Part shown: in pieces, positions 26,228 through 35,661 of the stretch | How positions within the stretch are numbered: position 1 is the stretch's first letter | How the letters are laid out: each line of letters begins with the position of its first letter | Assembly: GCA_024279685.1 (NCBI GenBank) | Contig: JAJRRI010000074.1 | Coordinates: 1 to 42,997 of the forward strand | From: Verrucomicrobiota bacterium | GTDB lineage: Bacteria; Verrucomicrobiota; Kiritimatiellia; Kiritimatiellales; Pontiellaceae | Direction: 5' to 3' | Length of the DNA: 42,997 bases | Translations under genes and position numbers: made by a program | The notes under the pieces: model-generated | What the model was told of the DNA's origin: nothing | The model's input: the letters and a program-made list of their open reading frames with translations, nothing else | The model's database searches: none

Positions 26228-26725
26228 TCACCCCGCCGGATATTGGCGGCAGTATTCGTAGAGGGCCATGGAGGTGGCGGTGGCGACGTTGTAGGAAAAG
26301 GGCATGCCCCAAACGGGAATTTCCACTACGGCGTCGAGCTGGATCAGGCAGTCGTCTGAAAGGCCTTCGCGTTCTGAACCGATCACGAGTGCGGTTTTTT
26401 TCAGGAAGGCATAGTCGGCGAGTCGGGTGGAGTGGGTGGTTTGTTCGAGTCCCACTAGCGTATAGCCTTCTTGCTTAAGTTTCTTCAGCACGGGCGGCAG
26501 GCTGTTTTTCACGGTGAGGGTCACATGCTCCGCACCATCGCGGGCGATCTTGTTCACGAGTTTAACGTTGCCGGTGGCTATGATCTCTTTAACGCCGCAG
26601 CACCCCGCCGTCCGAAAGATGGTGGAAAGGTTTACGTTGCTGCGCAAGGGACTGATCGCGATTAATAAGGCGCGGTCCTTGGTGAGTTCGGTCGGGGGTT
26701 TGTGGCGTACGTGTTCAAATTTCAA
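26228..26725 (-). CDS. TrmH/SpoU-family RNA 2'-O-methyltransferase
   Basis: A 165-residue SPOUT methyltransferase without an extra N-terminal domain. Motif 1 is SNVNLSTIFRTAGCCGVKEI, motif 2 LVIGSEREGLSDDC and motif 3 IPVWGMPFSYNVATATSMALYE, which together form the knotted SAM site. It would methylate a ribose in tRNA or rRNA; the site cannot be told from sequence. Motif 3 reads MPFSYNVATATSMA where MxSLNVSVAxxI is usual, typical of the smaller eukaryote-like and Bacteroidetes forms. Confidence 0.88.
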   Translation of the reverse strand: MKFEHVRHKPPTELTKDRALLIAISPLRSNVNLSTIFRTAGCCGVKEIIATGNVKLVNKIARDGAEHVTLTVKNSLPPVLKKLKQEGYTLVGLEQTTHSTRLADYAFLKKTALVIGSEREGLSDDCLIQLDAVVEIPVWGMPFSYNVATATSMALYEYCRQYPAG

Positions 26726-26899
26726 AATGCACCTTTAATCATAGGATGGGTTTGATAAATTCTGAGTTTATGCAAAGGCGGGTGCGGGGTAAACCTCATT
26801 TCATGGAGAGCGCCTTCGATCGTTCGAAAAGCATATAAAATTCCTCGTTCCTATCTTTTTGGATTCCAGCTATTCTAGCCCCGTCTTATTGGAGAATGA

Positions 26900-28594
26900 A
26901 TGATGAAGTATTTGTATCTGACTTTATGGCTGTTAATTTCCGTTCCTGTCTTGGGGGCCGAATCGGAGCATCCGTTACTTCCGGCGGATATATCAAGCCC
27001 GCGTGCCACGCTGAATAGTTTCATGGAAAACTGCGAGAAGGCCTATAGGTTACTTCAGGAGCAGGGGCGTGATACGGATGACGAGCAAGCTCAGAGTGAG
27101 ATTCATGAAATTATTCGCAATATAGCGCACTGTATGGATCTGAGCGAAATTGCGGAATTTCGGAGGGAAAGTTCCGCGAAAGAGGCGGCCGTGGCGCTCA
27201 AAGAGGTGCTGGACCGGATAGAGCTTCCTAAGGAAAAACGCATTCCTGACCTTGAAATGATGACCAACAAGGACGGGTCGCTTATTGAGCGGTGGACGAT
27301 CCCTAATACGGAAATCACGTTTCATCTCATCCAAGAAGGGCCGTTCGAAGGTTCATATCCATTCAGTTCAGCCACCGTAAATCGAGCCCATGAATTTTTT
27401 CAGCGGGTGACGCATCTGCCGTACAAAAAAGGGGCCACGGAGGGCTTTGCTACGGCCTACCTCACTTCACCCGGTAGTGTATGGCTATCTGAAATCGTTA
27501 GCCGCCTTCCCGCTGCCGCGCAAGAGCGAAAAAATGGACAGGCGGTATGGCAGTGGGTGGGGCTTGGGGTTGTCTTATTTTTGGCCGCACTTCTGATGGC
27601 TATAATCTACTCCATCGGCCGCCGCGTTTCGAAGGGTGGAGCTGCCGCAGGAATGACTAAATATTTGCTCGGCCTTGTCTTCCCAATCCTAGCCGTATTT
27701 GTCCCCTTCAAAACGATAGGCATCGTTACCGACCAACTGGTGATTTCTGGGACGACCCTCTACATCCTTAAATTCAATCTGTCGTTGCTGATCCTCTTTT
27801 GTAGCATGGTGGTTGTGCTGGGCATCGGGCGGCGGGTGGGCGAGGTCATTGCTTCTGCTTCTCACCTTCAAGCGCAGAGCGTTGATGCACAGTTGATTCG
27901 TATCATGAGCCGTCTCATGGGTTTCATCTTTGCGATGGTTCTGTTGCTTCAAGGCGGGCAGCATCTGGGCGTTCCGCTCTCCTCGCTTCTGGCCGGTGCC
28001 GGGGTGGTGGGTATGGCGCTGGCGCTCTCCGCGCAGGATGTGCTTAAAAATGTGTTTGGCAGCATCATGTTGGTGATGGATAAGCCCTTCCGAATCGGGG
28101 AGCGCATTAAAGTCAAAAAATACGACGGCATCGTTGAGGAAATCGGCCTGCGCTCCACCAAACTCCGCCTGCTCAATGGGCACCAAGCTATTATTCCTAA
28201 CGAAGACATGGCGCGCAGCGATATTGAAAACATTGCCCGCCGCCCTTTCATTCGGCGGGTCACCGACATTCCATTATCGATCGGGATCTCCGCCGCCGAG
28301 GCCAAAAAGTCGGTCGAAATTGTGCAGGAGCTATTGAAGGATCACGAAGGATTCAACCCTGAGTTTCCGCCGCGCGTCTGGCTGAACGACTTCGAGCGCG
28401 ACCACCTTGAACTCAAAATGATCTACTGGTATCACCCGCCGGATTACTGGAAATATACCGAGCACGCAGATGTCGTGAACCGTCAGATTCTCGAAGCCTT
28501 TGAGGGGGCAGGCATTCAGATGGCGCTCCCGACCTTCACGACCCGTATAGACAAATCGTCCGGAGGAGCCATTCCCGCCCCGGAGTCTACTTAA
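26900..28594 (+). CDS. Large MscS-family mechanosensitive channel with exported N-terminal domain
   Basis: A 564-residue membrane protein. A signal peptide (YLYLTLWLLISVPVLGA) precedes a periplasmic helical domain of about 190 residues. Five membrane segments follow (about 215-238, 253-275, 285-308, 333-352, 360-380). The MscS core shows AGAGVVGMALALSAQDVLKNVFGSIMLVMDKPFRIGERIKVKKYDGIVEEIGLRSTKLRLLNGHQAIIPNEDM. The family opens on membrane tension. It is a second MscS protein, unrelated in architecture to the short one at 9897. GGAGA lies before paired ATGs at 26900 and 26903; either may be used. Confidence 0.9.
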   Translation: MMKYLYLTLWLLISVPVLGAESEHPLLPADISSPRATLNSFMENCEKAYRLLQEQGRDTDDEQAQSEIHEIIRNIAHCMDLSEIAEFRRESSAKEAAVALKEVLDRIELPKEKRIPDLEMMTNKDGSLIERWTIPNTEITFHLIQEGPFEGSYPFSSATVNRAHEFFQRVTHLPYKKGATEGFATAYLTSPGSVWLSEIVSRLPAAAQERKNGQAVWQWVGLGVVLFLAALLMAIIYSIGRRVSKGGAAAGMTKYLLGLVFPILAVFVPFKTIGIVTDQLVISGTTLYILKFNLSLLILFCSMVVVLGIGRRVGEVIASASHLQAQSVDAQLIRIMSRLMGFIFAMVLLLQGGQHLGVPLSSLLAGAGVVGMALALSAQDVLKNVFGSIMLVMDKPFRIGERIKVKKYDGIVEEIGLRSTKLRLLNGHQAIIPNEDMARSDIENIARRPFIRRVTDIPLSIGISAAEAKKSVEIVQELLKDHEGFNPEFPPRVWLNDFERDHLELKMIYWYHPPDYWKYTEHADVVNRQILEAFEGAGIQMALPTFTTRIDKSSGGAIPAPEST

Positions 28595-28628
28595 TTTTTT
28601 TTACGACAAAGAGCGGGTGAATTTCCCA

Positions 28629-29864
28629 CTAGGCATGCTCTCCCGCGACCCAGCCGGTGGTCCAGCACAGTTGCAGGGAGTAGCCGCCGGACGGGCGGCT
28701 GATGTGGAGTAGGTCGCCGATAATATATAGATTGGGATGCAACCGCGAACGCATCGTTCGCGTATCGATCTCGGCCAAATCAACCCCCCCGTCACACACC
28801 ACCGCCCAGTCGTAACCCATGGTTCCTGTAATGGTCAGCGGCATGCTCTTGAGGCATTGAACCAGTTGCTTGCGCTCCTCCTGAGTCACACCATTGATTT
28901 TCTTTTCCAGTAGTTCTTGCGGGAGATGAGCCATCAGCGCCCGTGCCATTCCGAAAGGAGCGAGCTGTTTGGCGACGTTGCGCACCATTTTGTTCATGGA
29001 ATCTCCGAAGACCTCCAGAACATGACGATCGAGCAGATAGGGTTCGGTGCCGGGGAACAGATCGATGGTGGCGCTAACGGGGCCCTGCTTGAGCAGTTTT
29101 TTCACGGCGTTCGCGCTGTTGAGGATTAAGGGTCCGGAGAGCCCAAAGTGCGTGAAGAGAATGTTTCCTTGGCGAGAGATCGTCTCGCCGGTGACGGCGG
29201 TAAAGGTGATCTTCATCGGGTCAAGCGCGGTGCCGGACAGGTCCTTTACCCACGCCTCTTTCACGCGCAAGGGCACAATATCGGGGGTGGCTTCGCAGAC
29301 GGTATGCCCGATCTCTCGTAGCCAGTTCAAACCGTCCCCCGTTGAACCGGTCGCTTTATAAGAAGCTCCTCCCGTGGCCAGCACGAGGCTTTCGGCCCGG
29401 AAGGTACCGCGATTGGTTTCAATACCCACTACCGCACCGTTTTCGAGAAGCAGGTGCTTAACCTCGATACCGCAGCGGATGTCCACGTCGGCTGTATGCA
29501 TATATTCGGTCAACACGCGGGTGACATCGGAGGCCCGTTCTGTTTTTGGGAACGCCCGTTTGCGAGCCTCGATTTTCAAAGGCAATCCGCGCTCTTCGAA
29601 GAAATCAAAGGCCTCTTGTACTGCAAAGCGAGAGCAGGGCGAGAAAAGAAATTTTCCTTTATCCCCAAAGAAGGAGAGGAAGGTACGGGTATCAAATTCC
29701 GCATTGGTAATATTGCAACGTCCGCCCCCGGTCAGGTTTAGCTTTTCGCCCACCGCCCGATTTTTCTCCACCAAAAGCACGCGCCGCCCGCATTCTGCCG
29801 CATGCCCTGCGGCCATCATGCCTGCTGGTCCTCCGCCCACCACGATTACATCGAATTTTTCCAT
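28629..29864 (-). CDS. BaiN/RdsA-family FAD-dependent oxidoreductase (HI0933-like)
   Basis: A 411-residue flavoprotein. The FAD dinucleotide-binding motif VVGGGPAGMMAAGHAAECG is at the N-terminus, followed by EKLNLTGGGRCNITN, the family hallmark. LVLATGGASYKATGSTGDG, THFGLSGPLILNSA and a C-terminal YDWAVVCDGGVDLAEIDTRTMRS...LYIIGDLLHISRPSGGYSLQLCWTTGWVAG complete the fold. The substrate of most members is unknown; gut relatives reduce bile-acid intermediates, but that is not implied here. It converges on the MscS gene with 34 bp between stops. Confidence 0.9.
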   Translation of the reverse strand: MEKFDVIVVGGGPAGMMAAGHAAECGRRVLLVEKNRAVGEKLNLTGGGRCNITNAEFDTRTFLSFFGDKGKFLFSPCSRFAVQEAFDFFEERGLPLKIEARKRAFPKTERASDVTRVLTEYMHTADVDIRCGIEVKHLLLENGAVVGIETNRGTFRAESLVLATGGASYKATGSTGDGLNWLREIGHTVCEATPDIVPLRVKEAWVKDLSGTALDPMKITFTAVTGETISRQGNILFTHFGLSGPLILNSANAVKKLLKQGPVSATIDLFPGTEPYLLDRHVLEVFGDSMNKMVRNVAKQLAPFGMARALMAHLPQELLEKKINGVTQEERKQLVQCLKSMPLTITGTMGYDWAVVCDGGVDLAEIDTRTMRSRLHPNLYIIGDLLHISRPSGGYSLQLCWTTGWVAGEHA

Positions 29865-29975
29865 GCGGAGGAATCTAGCAGATGAACGTTTCGCGGCGAT
29901 TCAATTTAGTTCCCGTTCGAGCGTACTTTAGCCGACTCCATTTGTATGTTGTTCTACTAACAAGAGGGGATACAG

Positions 29976-30509
29976 ATGAAACAAAGAGGTTTTATGGGAC
30001 TGGCTTTGGGGTTGGTTTTTTCAGTACTGGCTGAGCCTGCCGTAGTGGATTTTGAGCAGAAGTGGATTTTTCCAAAAGAACTGGGCGGGTTGGAGTACGA
30101 GGCTTCGGAAAAATACGAGGTGGCTGATTTTGGCTATCGTATTCTCTATCGGAAGGGCGATTCCTTTGATGCTGAAGTGAATATATATGACTTCGGGCAG
30201 GATGAAATTCCTGACGGATATAAAGGAAAAGGCATCGATCTCATTTTTGAAAGTGTGGAGGCTGATTTAAAATTACGCCTGAAGCGCGGGGAAGTGGATG
30301 CCCTCAAAAAGCTACATAGCCGTGTCATATCAAAAGAAGGAATGCTTCAATTTGCGACCGTGGTCTCCAGCTACACGGAAACCGATCTTCCGAATGAAAG
30401 AAAAATTCAGGCCACCTATCTGACCGCTGTCGAAGGGCAGTTTATCCGACTTCGTTTTACCTTTGATTTAAAAAAAGAGAACAAGCCGGAAAAATGGCCA
30501 ATGAGATGA
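29976..30509 (+). CDS. Exported protein of unknown function, first part of a probable split gene
   Basis: A 177-residue reading frame with a signal peptide (GFMGLALGLVFSVLAEPA) and a beta-rich domain (EYEASEKYEVADFGYRILYRK, AEVNIYDFG) ending QFIRLRFTFDLKKENKPEKW. I do not recognise a named family. It stops 16 bp into the next frame, which is open back to the A7 run at 30470-30476; adding one A there would join the two into a protein of about 321 residues, DLKKREQAGKMANEMM at the seam. A split gene, an assembly error, or -1 frameshifting at T TTA AAA (30467-30473) are the options. Confidence 0.7.
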   Translation: MKQRGFMGLALGLVFSVLAEPAVVDFEQKWIFPKELGGLEYEASEKYEVADFGYRILYRKGDSFDAEVNIYDFGQDEIPDGYKGKGIDLIFESVEADLKLRLKRGEVDALKKLHSRVISKEGMLQFATVVSSYTETDLPNERKIQATYLTAVEGQFIRLRFTFDLKKENKPEKWPMR

Positions 30510-30940
30510 TGGTTCAGTTGAGCCAAATGGTTAAAGCCGCGCCGAGCGATGATGACCTTTTGATGGCCGCTTGTTCGGTATTCTTGAACGACCCTTACAG
30601 TTTTGGAGGCCTCTCTTCGGCAAAGTATTTGATGGATAAAGCGGGCGCGATGGATGAACTCAGTGTCTATTCCCATCTGTTTATCTGGCCAACCGGCTAC
30701 TGGGGCAAGCCCAAGAATGCGGATCTACTCATTGCCGCTTACTTTGCCGGTATGCTACAGGTGGTCATTCCACAACAACTGGAAGAGGGGGGCGACTTTG
30801 AAGCGTTTATAGCGATGCTTGAGGTCTACGAAAAACTTCGTTCCAAGGATCAAATCGGCGAAATTTCCAAGGTAGGCGAGTGGGCAAAAACCTCGGACAA
30901 GCGAGCTTTATACGATCAGTTGTTAATCGTGGAAGAGTAA
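30494..30940 (+). CDS. Second part of the split exported protein
   Basis: A 148-residue frame starting MANEMMVQLSQMVKAAPSDD, mostly helical, with no signal peptide and no recognised family. No ribosome site precedes its ATG, and its first helix continues naturally from the end of the upstream frame, so it is better read as the C-terminal half of one protein than as a separate cytoplasmic one. See 29976-30509 for the shift. It converges on prfA. Confidence 0.6.
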   Translation: MANEMMVQLSQMVKAAPSDDDLLMAACSVFLNDPYSFGGLSSAKYLMDKAGAMDELSVYSHLFIWPTGYWGKPKNADLLIAAYFAGMLQVVIPQQLEEGGDFEAFIAMLEVYEKLRSKDQIGEISKVGEWAKTSDKRALYDQLLIVEE

Positions 30941-31020
30941 ACTAAAAAAGGATATCACTCACTCCACCCGAACATTTGCCGCAGCTCTCCAGCGCTTATA
31001 TGAAAACCCGCCACTGTTTT

Positions 31021-32103
31021 TTAGCGCGCCATCTGCGCTTTAATGCGGACTTCGACATCGTGTTCGTAGAGCGCAGTGAGCGTCTCTTCGAGGTCGCCTT
31101 CCATCACGCGATCGAGCTTGTAGATCGTTAAGCCGATACGGTGGTCGGTGAGGCGGTTTTGCGGGAAGTTATAGGTGCGGATTTTTTCGGAGCGGTCGCC
31201 CGAGCCGACCATAGATTTTCGTTCGGAAGCCTGTGCCTCTTCATTTTCGCGCCGCTGATTATCGTAGATTCTGGCCCGCAGAACTTTTAGCGCGGCCGCC
31301 TGGTTCTTATGCTGTGAACGCTCATCCTGGCACTGAACCACAGTGCCGGTTGGAATGTGGGTGATGCGGATCGCGGAGTCGGTGGTGTTGACGTGCTGTC
31401 CGCCCGCCCCTTGGGCGCGGTAGGTATCGATGCGTAGGTCTTCATTACGAATCTCAATATCGACTTCTTCAACTTCGGCCAACACAGCGACAGTCGCCGC
31501 GGAGGTATGCACACGGCCTTGCGTTTCGGTCTGGGGAACACGCTGTACGCGGTGAGTGCCCCCTTCATGCTTGAGGACCTTGTATACATCCTCGCCTTCG
31601 ACTGAAAAGGAGACTTCTTTATAGCCCCCAGATTCGGAGGGGCTGACGTCCATGACGCGATGCTTCCAGCCTTTTGTGTCAAAGTAGCGGGTATACATGC
31701 GATAGAGATCGCCACAGAAAATGCCCGCTTCATCGCCCCCGGTTCCTGCCCGAATTTCTAGGATCACGTTCCGGCTGTCGGTGGGGTCGGCCGGGAGTAA
31801 AGAAACCATCATTTTACGTTCGGCGATGGGTAGCTTTTCCTCCGTTTCGGCCAGTTCCATTTCGGCGATCTCGCGCAATTCAGCGTCAGATGCTGAGTCG
31901 GCCAGAATAGTTTCGCTTTCGGTTTTGGTGTCTACTAGGTTCAGATAGTGGGTGGCACACTCGGCCAGCTTCTTTTTATGCGAGTACTCCTGCATAGACT
32001 CTTTCATCTTGTTCTGATCCGCAGAAATCTCCGGTTGCGACATCCGCGTTTCGAGATCGCCGATCTGAGTCTTGAGCTGTTCGAGATAGCTGTGATCAAT
32101 CAT
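31021..32103 (-). CDS. prfA: Peptide chain release factor 1
   Basis: RF1 ends translation at UAA and UAG. The 360 residues carry [14 protein letters not shown], the GGQ peptidyl-hydrolysis loop in [22 protein letters not shown], and [24 protein letters not shown] at the C-terminus. The stop-codon reading tripeptide is PQT ([14 protein letters not shown]), a P-x-T form of RF1 and not the SPF of RF2. Downstream of rpmE on the same strand, but separated from it by a terminator hairpin. Confidence 0.96.
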   Translation of the reverse strand: MIDHSYLEQLKTQIGDLETRMSQPEISADQNKMKESMQEYSHKKKLAECATHYLNLVDTKTESETILADSASDAELREIAEMELAETEEKLPIAERKMMVSLLPADPTDSRNVILEIRAGTGGDEAGIFCGDLYRMYTRYFDTKGWKHRVMDVSPSESGGYKEVSFSVEGEDVYKVLKHEGGTHRVQRVPQTETQGRVHTSAATVAVLAEVEEVDIEIRNEDLRIDTYRAQGAGGQHVNTTDSAIRITHIPTGTVVQCQDERSQHKNQAAALKVLRARIYDNQRRENEEAQASERKSMVGSGDRSEKIRTYNFPQNRLTDHRIGLTIYKLDRVMEGDLEETLTALYEHDVEVRIKAQMAR

Positions 32104-32202
32104 GACAGAACCTTTTTGTCCATAGATGTAGACGGACGTTCAGAATGTAATCGGTGGAGATCGGTACCGTACAAGGGCTTTGGGTAAATCTCCTATAGAC
32201 AC

Positions 32203-32239
32203 AAAAAGGCCGAACATGCTTTCGCAGGCTCGGCCTTTT
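32203..32239. terminator. Terminator hairpin between rpmE and prfA
   Basis: AAAAGGCCGA pairs with TCGGCCTTTT across a 16-base loop (ACATGCTTTCGCAGGC-like). It has A- and T-runs on both sides, so it can work in either direction; it lies 12 bp beyond the rpmE stop. Confidence 0.85.
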
Positions 32240-32250
32240 GGGGTCGATCG

Positions 32251-32457
32251 CTAGTAAGTGCCTTCTGCGAAACGCTTGTTGAAGCGGTCCACGCGGCCTT
32301 CCGTATCGATCAACTTGGCGCTACCCGTAAAGAACGGGTGGCAACTCGAGCAGGTGTTCACATGCATAGCCTTAACGGTTGAATTCGTCTTGATCTCGTT
32401 TCCGCAGGCACACCGAACGGTTGCTTCTCCATAATTTGGGTGAATATCTGTTTTCAT
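32251..32457 (-). CDS. rpmE: 50S ribosomal protein L31 (zinc-binding form)
   Basis: A 68-residue L31 with the zinc cysteines of the C+ form: RCACGNE (two Cys) and [12 protein letters not shown] (two Cys). Start [14 protein letters not shown] at 32457 has GAGGA about 9 bp upstream; the open frame extends to 32478 but without a matching N-terminus. L31 bridges the two ribosomal subunits. The presence of the zinc form suggests the genome may hold a zinc-free paralogue for starvation, not visible here. Confidence 0.95.
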   Translation of the reverse strand: MKTDIHPNYGEATVRCACGNEIKTNSTVKAMHVNTCSSCHPFFTGSAKLIDTEGRVDRFNKRFAEGTY

Positions 32458-32681
32458 GACTAAAATCCTCGTGTTCAATTGAGAGCGTGGTTTTTAAACA
32501 AAGCGCCCCAGCGACGCAAGGCTTGTTTCCTGTTTTTTTGTAAAGCGCTTGGAGGGGTTGACCCTTTGCACGCAGGCTCTTTTGCGGGTTATTGGTTGTA
32601 CCCATAGAATATTTTAGGCTATAACCTGTCTTTTGATTTGAAGAAAGGCCACTCAGGCACCAATGGATAAGGAGTTTTTAA

Positions 32682-33353
32682 ATGAATGTTTTGCACGTAT
32701 GCGCCAACCCGAAGCCGACCGAGGAGTCCGTTTCTAAACAGCTCGCAGCCGCTTTTTTTGGTAAGTTGATCGAGCTTCGCCCGGATGTTGAGCTAGTGAA
32801 TACCGATCTCTACGACGAGAAACCGCCGTTTTACTCCTATGAACTCTACAAAAGCGTTTGGTATCCCGTCTTCGACGAAACCTATACCCCTTCCAAGGCC
32901 GAAGAAATGGCGCAAAATTATGCCGTTAAGCAGGCTGAAGCCTTCAACGCGGCGGATGTGGTTGTGCTTACCATGCCGATGTGGAACTTCTCAGTTCCGG
33001 CCATCATGAAAGCGTGGATGGATCAAATTCTCTGCCCCAACCTAACCTTTACCGGCCACCCAGCAGAGGGTGTTAAGCCGCTGCATAAAGTAAAAAGCGT
33101 CGTGCTACTTGTCGCTTCGGGCGGGGTGTACAAGGAAGACGACGAACGGGATGCGCTCAGCCGCCAAGTTCGTGCCGCGTTCGGATTTATTGGCATCGAT
33201 AGCCTCGAAATTGTCTGGGCCGATGGCCAGAATGCGCTTTTCAACATGGATAGCGATGTCCGTAAGGAAATGGCGATGGAAGCGGCGATCGAAACCGCCG
33301 AAGATATTGCCGAACTTGAAATTGAAGCAGTGGCCGAGGCCGTTGCTGAATAG
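32682..33353 (+). CDS. NAD(P)H-dependent FMN oxidoreductase (AzoR/MdaB flavodoxin-like)
   Basis: A 223-residue flavodoxin-fold protein. VLHVCANPKPTEESVSKQLAAAFFGKL near the N-terminus binds FMN phosphate; VVLTMPMWNFSVPAIMKAWMDQIL is the AzoR-type stacking loop with the conserved PMWNFSxP motif. LLVASGGVYK supplies the third loop. AzoR enzymes reduce quinones and azo compounds. The C-terminus is unusually acidic and repetitive (AEDIAELEIEAVAEAVAE). AAGGAG precedes the ATG. trpF follows after 5 bp, so the two are likely co-transcribed. Confidence 0.88.
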   Translation: MNVLHVCANPKPTEESVSKQLAAAFFGKLIELRPDVELVNTDLYDEKPPFYSYELYKSVWYPVFDETYTPSKAEEMAQNYAVKQAEAFNAADVVVLTMPMWNFSVPAIMKAWMDQILCPNLTFTGHPAEGVKPLHKVKSVVLLVASGGVYKEDDERDALSRQVRAAFGFIGIDSLEIVWADGQNALFNMDSDVRKEMAMEAAIETAEDIAELEIEAVAEAVAE

Positions 33354-33358
33354 AGTCC

Positions 33359-33976
33359 ATGGCTGTATTTGTTAAAATTTGTGGAATCTGCTCCAGGTCT
33401 GACCTCGAGCAGGTTTCTGCTTTTCAGCCCGATGCGCTCGGCTTTATCCAGTGGCCGAAATCAAAGCGTTATGTCGATCCAGAAACCGTCGGCCAATGGA
33501 ATACCCCTGCGGGCATCCGTCGCGTCGGCGTATTCGTCGACCCGGTGGAATCCGAACTCGCACACGCCGCACAATATGGAAGGTTCGATGTGCTGCAAGT
33601 GCATCGAGTATCCAGCGGCTGGACTCTAGATCGGGATCTATTTCAAGGCGTGGAGGTCTGGCGTGCGCTCAATCCTTCGGAGCTTTACTTCGATGAATCC
33701 CGTTTTGAATACGATCGCTATCTGCTCGATTCCTACGATCCAAAAACAGTAGGTGGAACGGGGCAGGTCTGCGATTGGGATAAAGCTCAAGCGTTGATCA
33801 AGGCGTTAAAAACACCGATTTTATTGGCAGGCGGTCTCGCGCCCGACAATGTGGCCGCGGCCATCAAACACGTCCAGCCGTGGGGGATTGATGTCAGTTC
33901 CGGCGTCGAAATCGAACCCGGCGTGAAGGATATGAACAAGGTCGAAGCCTTTATTTCCACCTGCCGCGAATCATGA
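33359..33976 (+). CDS. trpF: Phosphoribosylanthranilate isomerase
   Basis: TrpF carries out the Amadori rearrangement in tryptophan synthesis. The 205-residue TIM barrel has the catalytic Cys in VKICGI (residue 8), ALGFIQWPKSKRYV, GVFVD, the catalytic Asp in YDPKTVGGTGQVCDW, LLAGGLAPDNV and the phosphate-binding GIDVSSGVEIEPGVKD. No other trp gene is in the window. Its stop overlaps the gluQ start (ATGA). Confidence 0.94.
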   Translation: MAVFVKICGICSRSDLEQVSAFQPDALGFIQWPKSKRYVDPETVGQWNTPAGIRRVGVFVDPVESELAHAAQYGRFDVLQVHRVSSGWTLDRDLFQGVEVWRALNPSELYFDESRFEYDRYLLDSYDPKTVGGTGQVCDWDKAQALIKALKTPILLAGGLAPDNVAAAIKHVQPWGIDVSSGVEIEPGVKDMNKVEAFISTCRES

Positions 33977-34851
33977 ATACACTCACTCGATTTGCGCCCA
34001 GCCTGACGGGCTACCTGCATCTCGGCCATGTCCTTCACATGATCCACGTCTGGGGGGTTGCTCGCGCTCAAGGCGGCAGGGTACTCTCGCGAATCGAAGA
34101 CCACGATCTCGCTCGTAATCGCCCCGAATACGAACCGGCCATCCTCGCCGACCTGCAGTGGCTGGGATTTGTTCCCGACCTCGGAATTTCAGCTGAAAAC
34201 TCACCGAAGCCATCGAACTATCGCCAAAGCGACTGCGCCCTTCACTATGAAGAGGCCCTGAATTTTCTCGTGAAAAAAAAGAAAGTCTACGGCTGCGAAT
34301 GCTCCCGCAAGGAGATTCTTGCCAAGCAGTCGGGCGGACAAGGCGAACTGTGTTATTCAGGAACCTGCGCGGAAAAGAACCTTCCGCTCGAAGGCCACAC
34401 CGTGCGCTTCCGTGTTCCGCTCGGTGACATCGACTTTCACGATGTAGCGTTGGGCGATCGCCGCCAAACCCCTGCGACCCAATGCGGCGATTTTTCACTC
34501 CGCGATCGAAACGGCCAATGGACCTATCAGTTTTGTTGCGTGTGCGACGACATCCGGCACGGCATTACCCTCGTCGTGCGTGGTGAGGATATTCTGGACA
34601 GCACCGCTCGTCAGCTTCAACTTTTTCATGCCCTGGAGTACGAACCTCCACATTATTATCACCATCCGCTCCTTACCACCGATTCTGGTGAAAAACTCAG
34701 CAAGCGCCAGCGCCCTGAAAGTATCACCCAATTGCGCGAAGAAGGCCTTCTTGCCGAAAAAATAATCGGCCGTGCGGCCTTTTTCGGCGGTCTCATTCCC
34801 GAACCAGCCCTCCTGTCCGCCCAAGCGGCCGGTGCGATGGTAAAAACGTAG
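33973..34851 (+). CDS. gluQ: Glutamyl-Q tRNA(Asp) synthetase
   Basis: A GluRS-like protein of 292 residues that lacks the anticodon-binding half and so glutamylates queuosine in tRNA-Asp. It shows RFAPSLTGYLHLGHVLH with the HLGH form of the HIGH motif, RIEDHD, the zinc cysteines CECS...CYSGTC, and KLSKR near residue 237 as the KMSKS equivalent. It is translationally coupled to trpF by ATGA. Its stop codon TAG and the preceding base are part of the first repeat of the adjacent array, so the last residue is repeat-encoded. Confidence 0.9.
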   Translation: MNTLTRFAPSLTGYLHLGHVLHMIHVWGVARAQGGRVLSRIEDHDLARNRPEYEPAILADLQWLGFVPDLGISAENSPKPSNYRQSDCALHYEEALNFLVKKKKVYGCECSRKEILAKQSGGQGELCYSGTCAEKNLPLEGHTVRFRVPLGDIDFHDVALGDRRQTPATQCGDFSLRDRNGQWTYQFCCVCDDIRHGITLVVRGEDILDSTARQLQLFHALEYEPPHYYHHPLLTTDSGEKLSKRQRPESITQLREEGLLAEKIIGRAAFFGGLIPEPALLSAQAAGAMVKT

Positions 34852-35661
34852 ACGTAGCTTCCAGCTCCGTTGCACACGCACGGTGCGTCAGCCCGGATTC
34901 TCCGTAACGAAGCTGGAAGCGTCGTCTACACAAGCTCCGGCAGTTCATTCGCGAGCGGCTCCAACGTAGACGTAGCTTCCAGCTCCGTTGCACACGCACG
35001 GTGCGTCAGCCCGGATTCTCCGTAACGAAGCTGGAAGCGTCGTCTACACAAGCTCCTGTAGTTCATTCGCGAGCGGCTCCAACGTAGACGTAGCTTCCAG
35101 CTCCGTTGCGCACGCACGGTGCGCCAGCTCGGATTCTCCGTAACGCAGCTGGAAGCGTCGTCTACATAAGCTCCTGTAGTTCATTCGTGAGCGGCTCCAA
35201 CGTAGACGTAGCTTCCAGCTCCGTTGCACACGCACGGTGCGTCAGCCCGGATTCTCCGTAACGAAGCTGGAAGCGTCGTCTACACAAGCTCCGGCAGTTC
35301 ATTCGTGAGCGACCCGCGCGATGCTCAGAACGTAGACGTAGCTTCCAGCTCCGTTGCACACGCACGGTGCGCCAGCTCGGATTCTCCGTAACGAAGCTGG
35401 AAGCGTCGTCTACACAAGCTCCTGTAGTTCATTCGCGAGCGGCTCCAACGTAGACGTAGCTTCCAGCTCCGTTGCGCACGCACGGTGCGCCAGCTCGGAT
35501 TCTCCATAACGAAGCTGGAAGCGTCGTCTACATAAGCTTCGGTGGCATACGTCCGAGCGGCCCGCGTGATGTTCAGAACGTAGACGTAGCTTCCAGCTCC
35601 GTTGCACACGCACGGTGCGCCAGCTCGGATTCTCCGTAACGCAGCTGGAAGCGTCGTCTAC
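34848..35661. repeat. Tandem array of seven family I palindromic elements
   Basis: Seven 82-bp elements begin at 34848, 34966, 35084, 35202, 35332, 35450 and 35580, giving unit lengths of 118, 118, 118, 130, 118 and 130 bp. Each has arms GTAGACGTAGCTTCCAGCTC and (inverted) GTAGACGACGCTTCCAGCTT around a centre with CACGGTGCG. The 36- or 48-bp spacers resemble the last codons of the DUF2851 gene (inverted: NELQELV, then TAG). The array lies between gluQ and that gene and supplies the stop codon of each. Copies differ by scattered bases. Confidence 0.9.

Noticed and set aside
35325-35613. Open frames inside the repeat array (several nearly identical 60-94 codon frames)
   Set aside because: They arise from the repetition of one palindromic unit and have no ribosome sites or protein features.
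34848-35661. CRISPR array
   Set aside because: Repeats are 82 bp and palindromic, and the spacers are almost identical to each other and to a gene tail; no cas genes are near.
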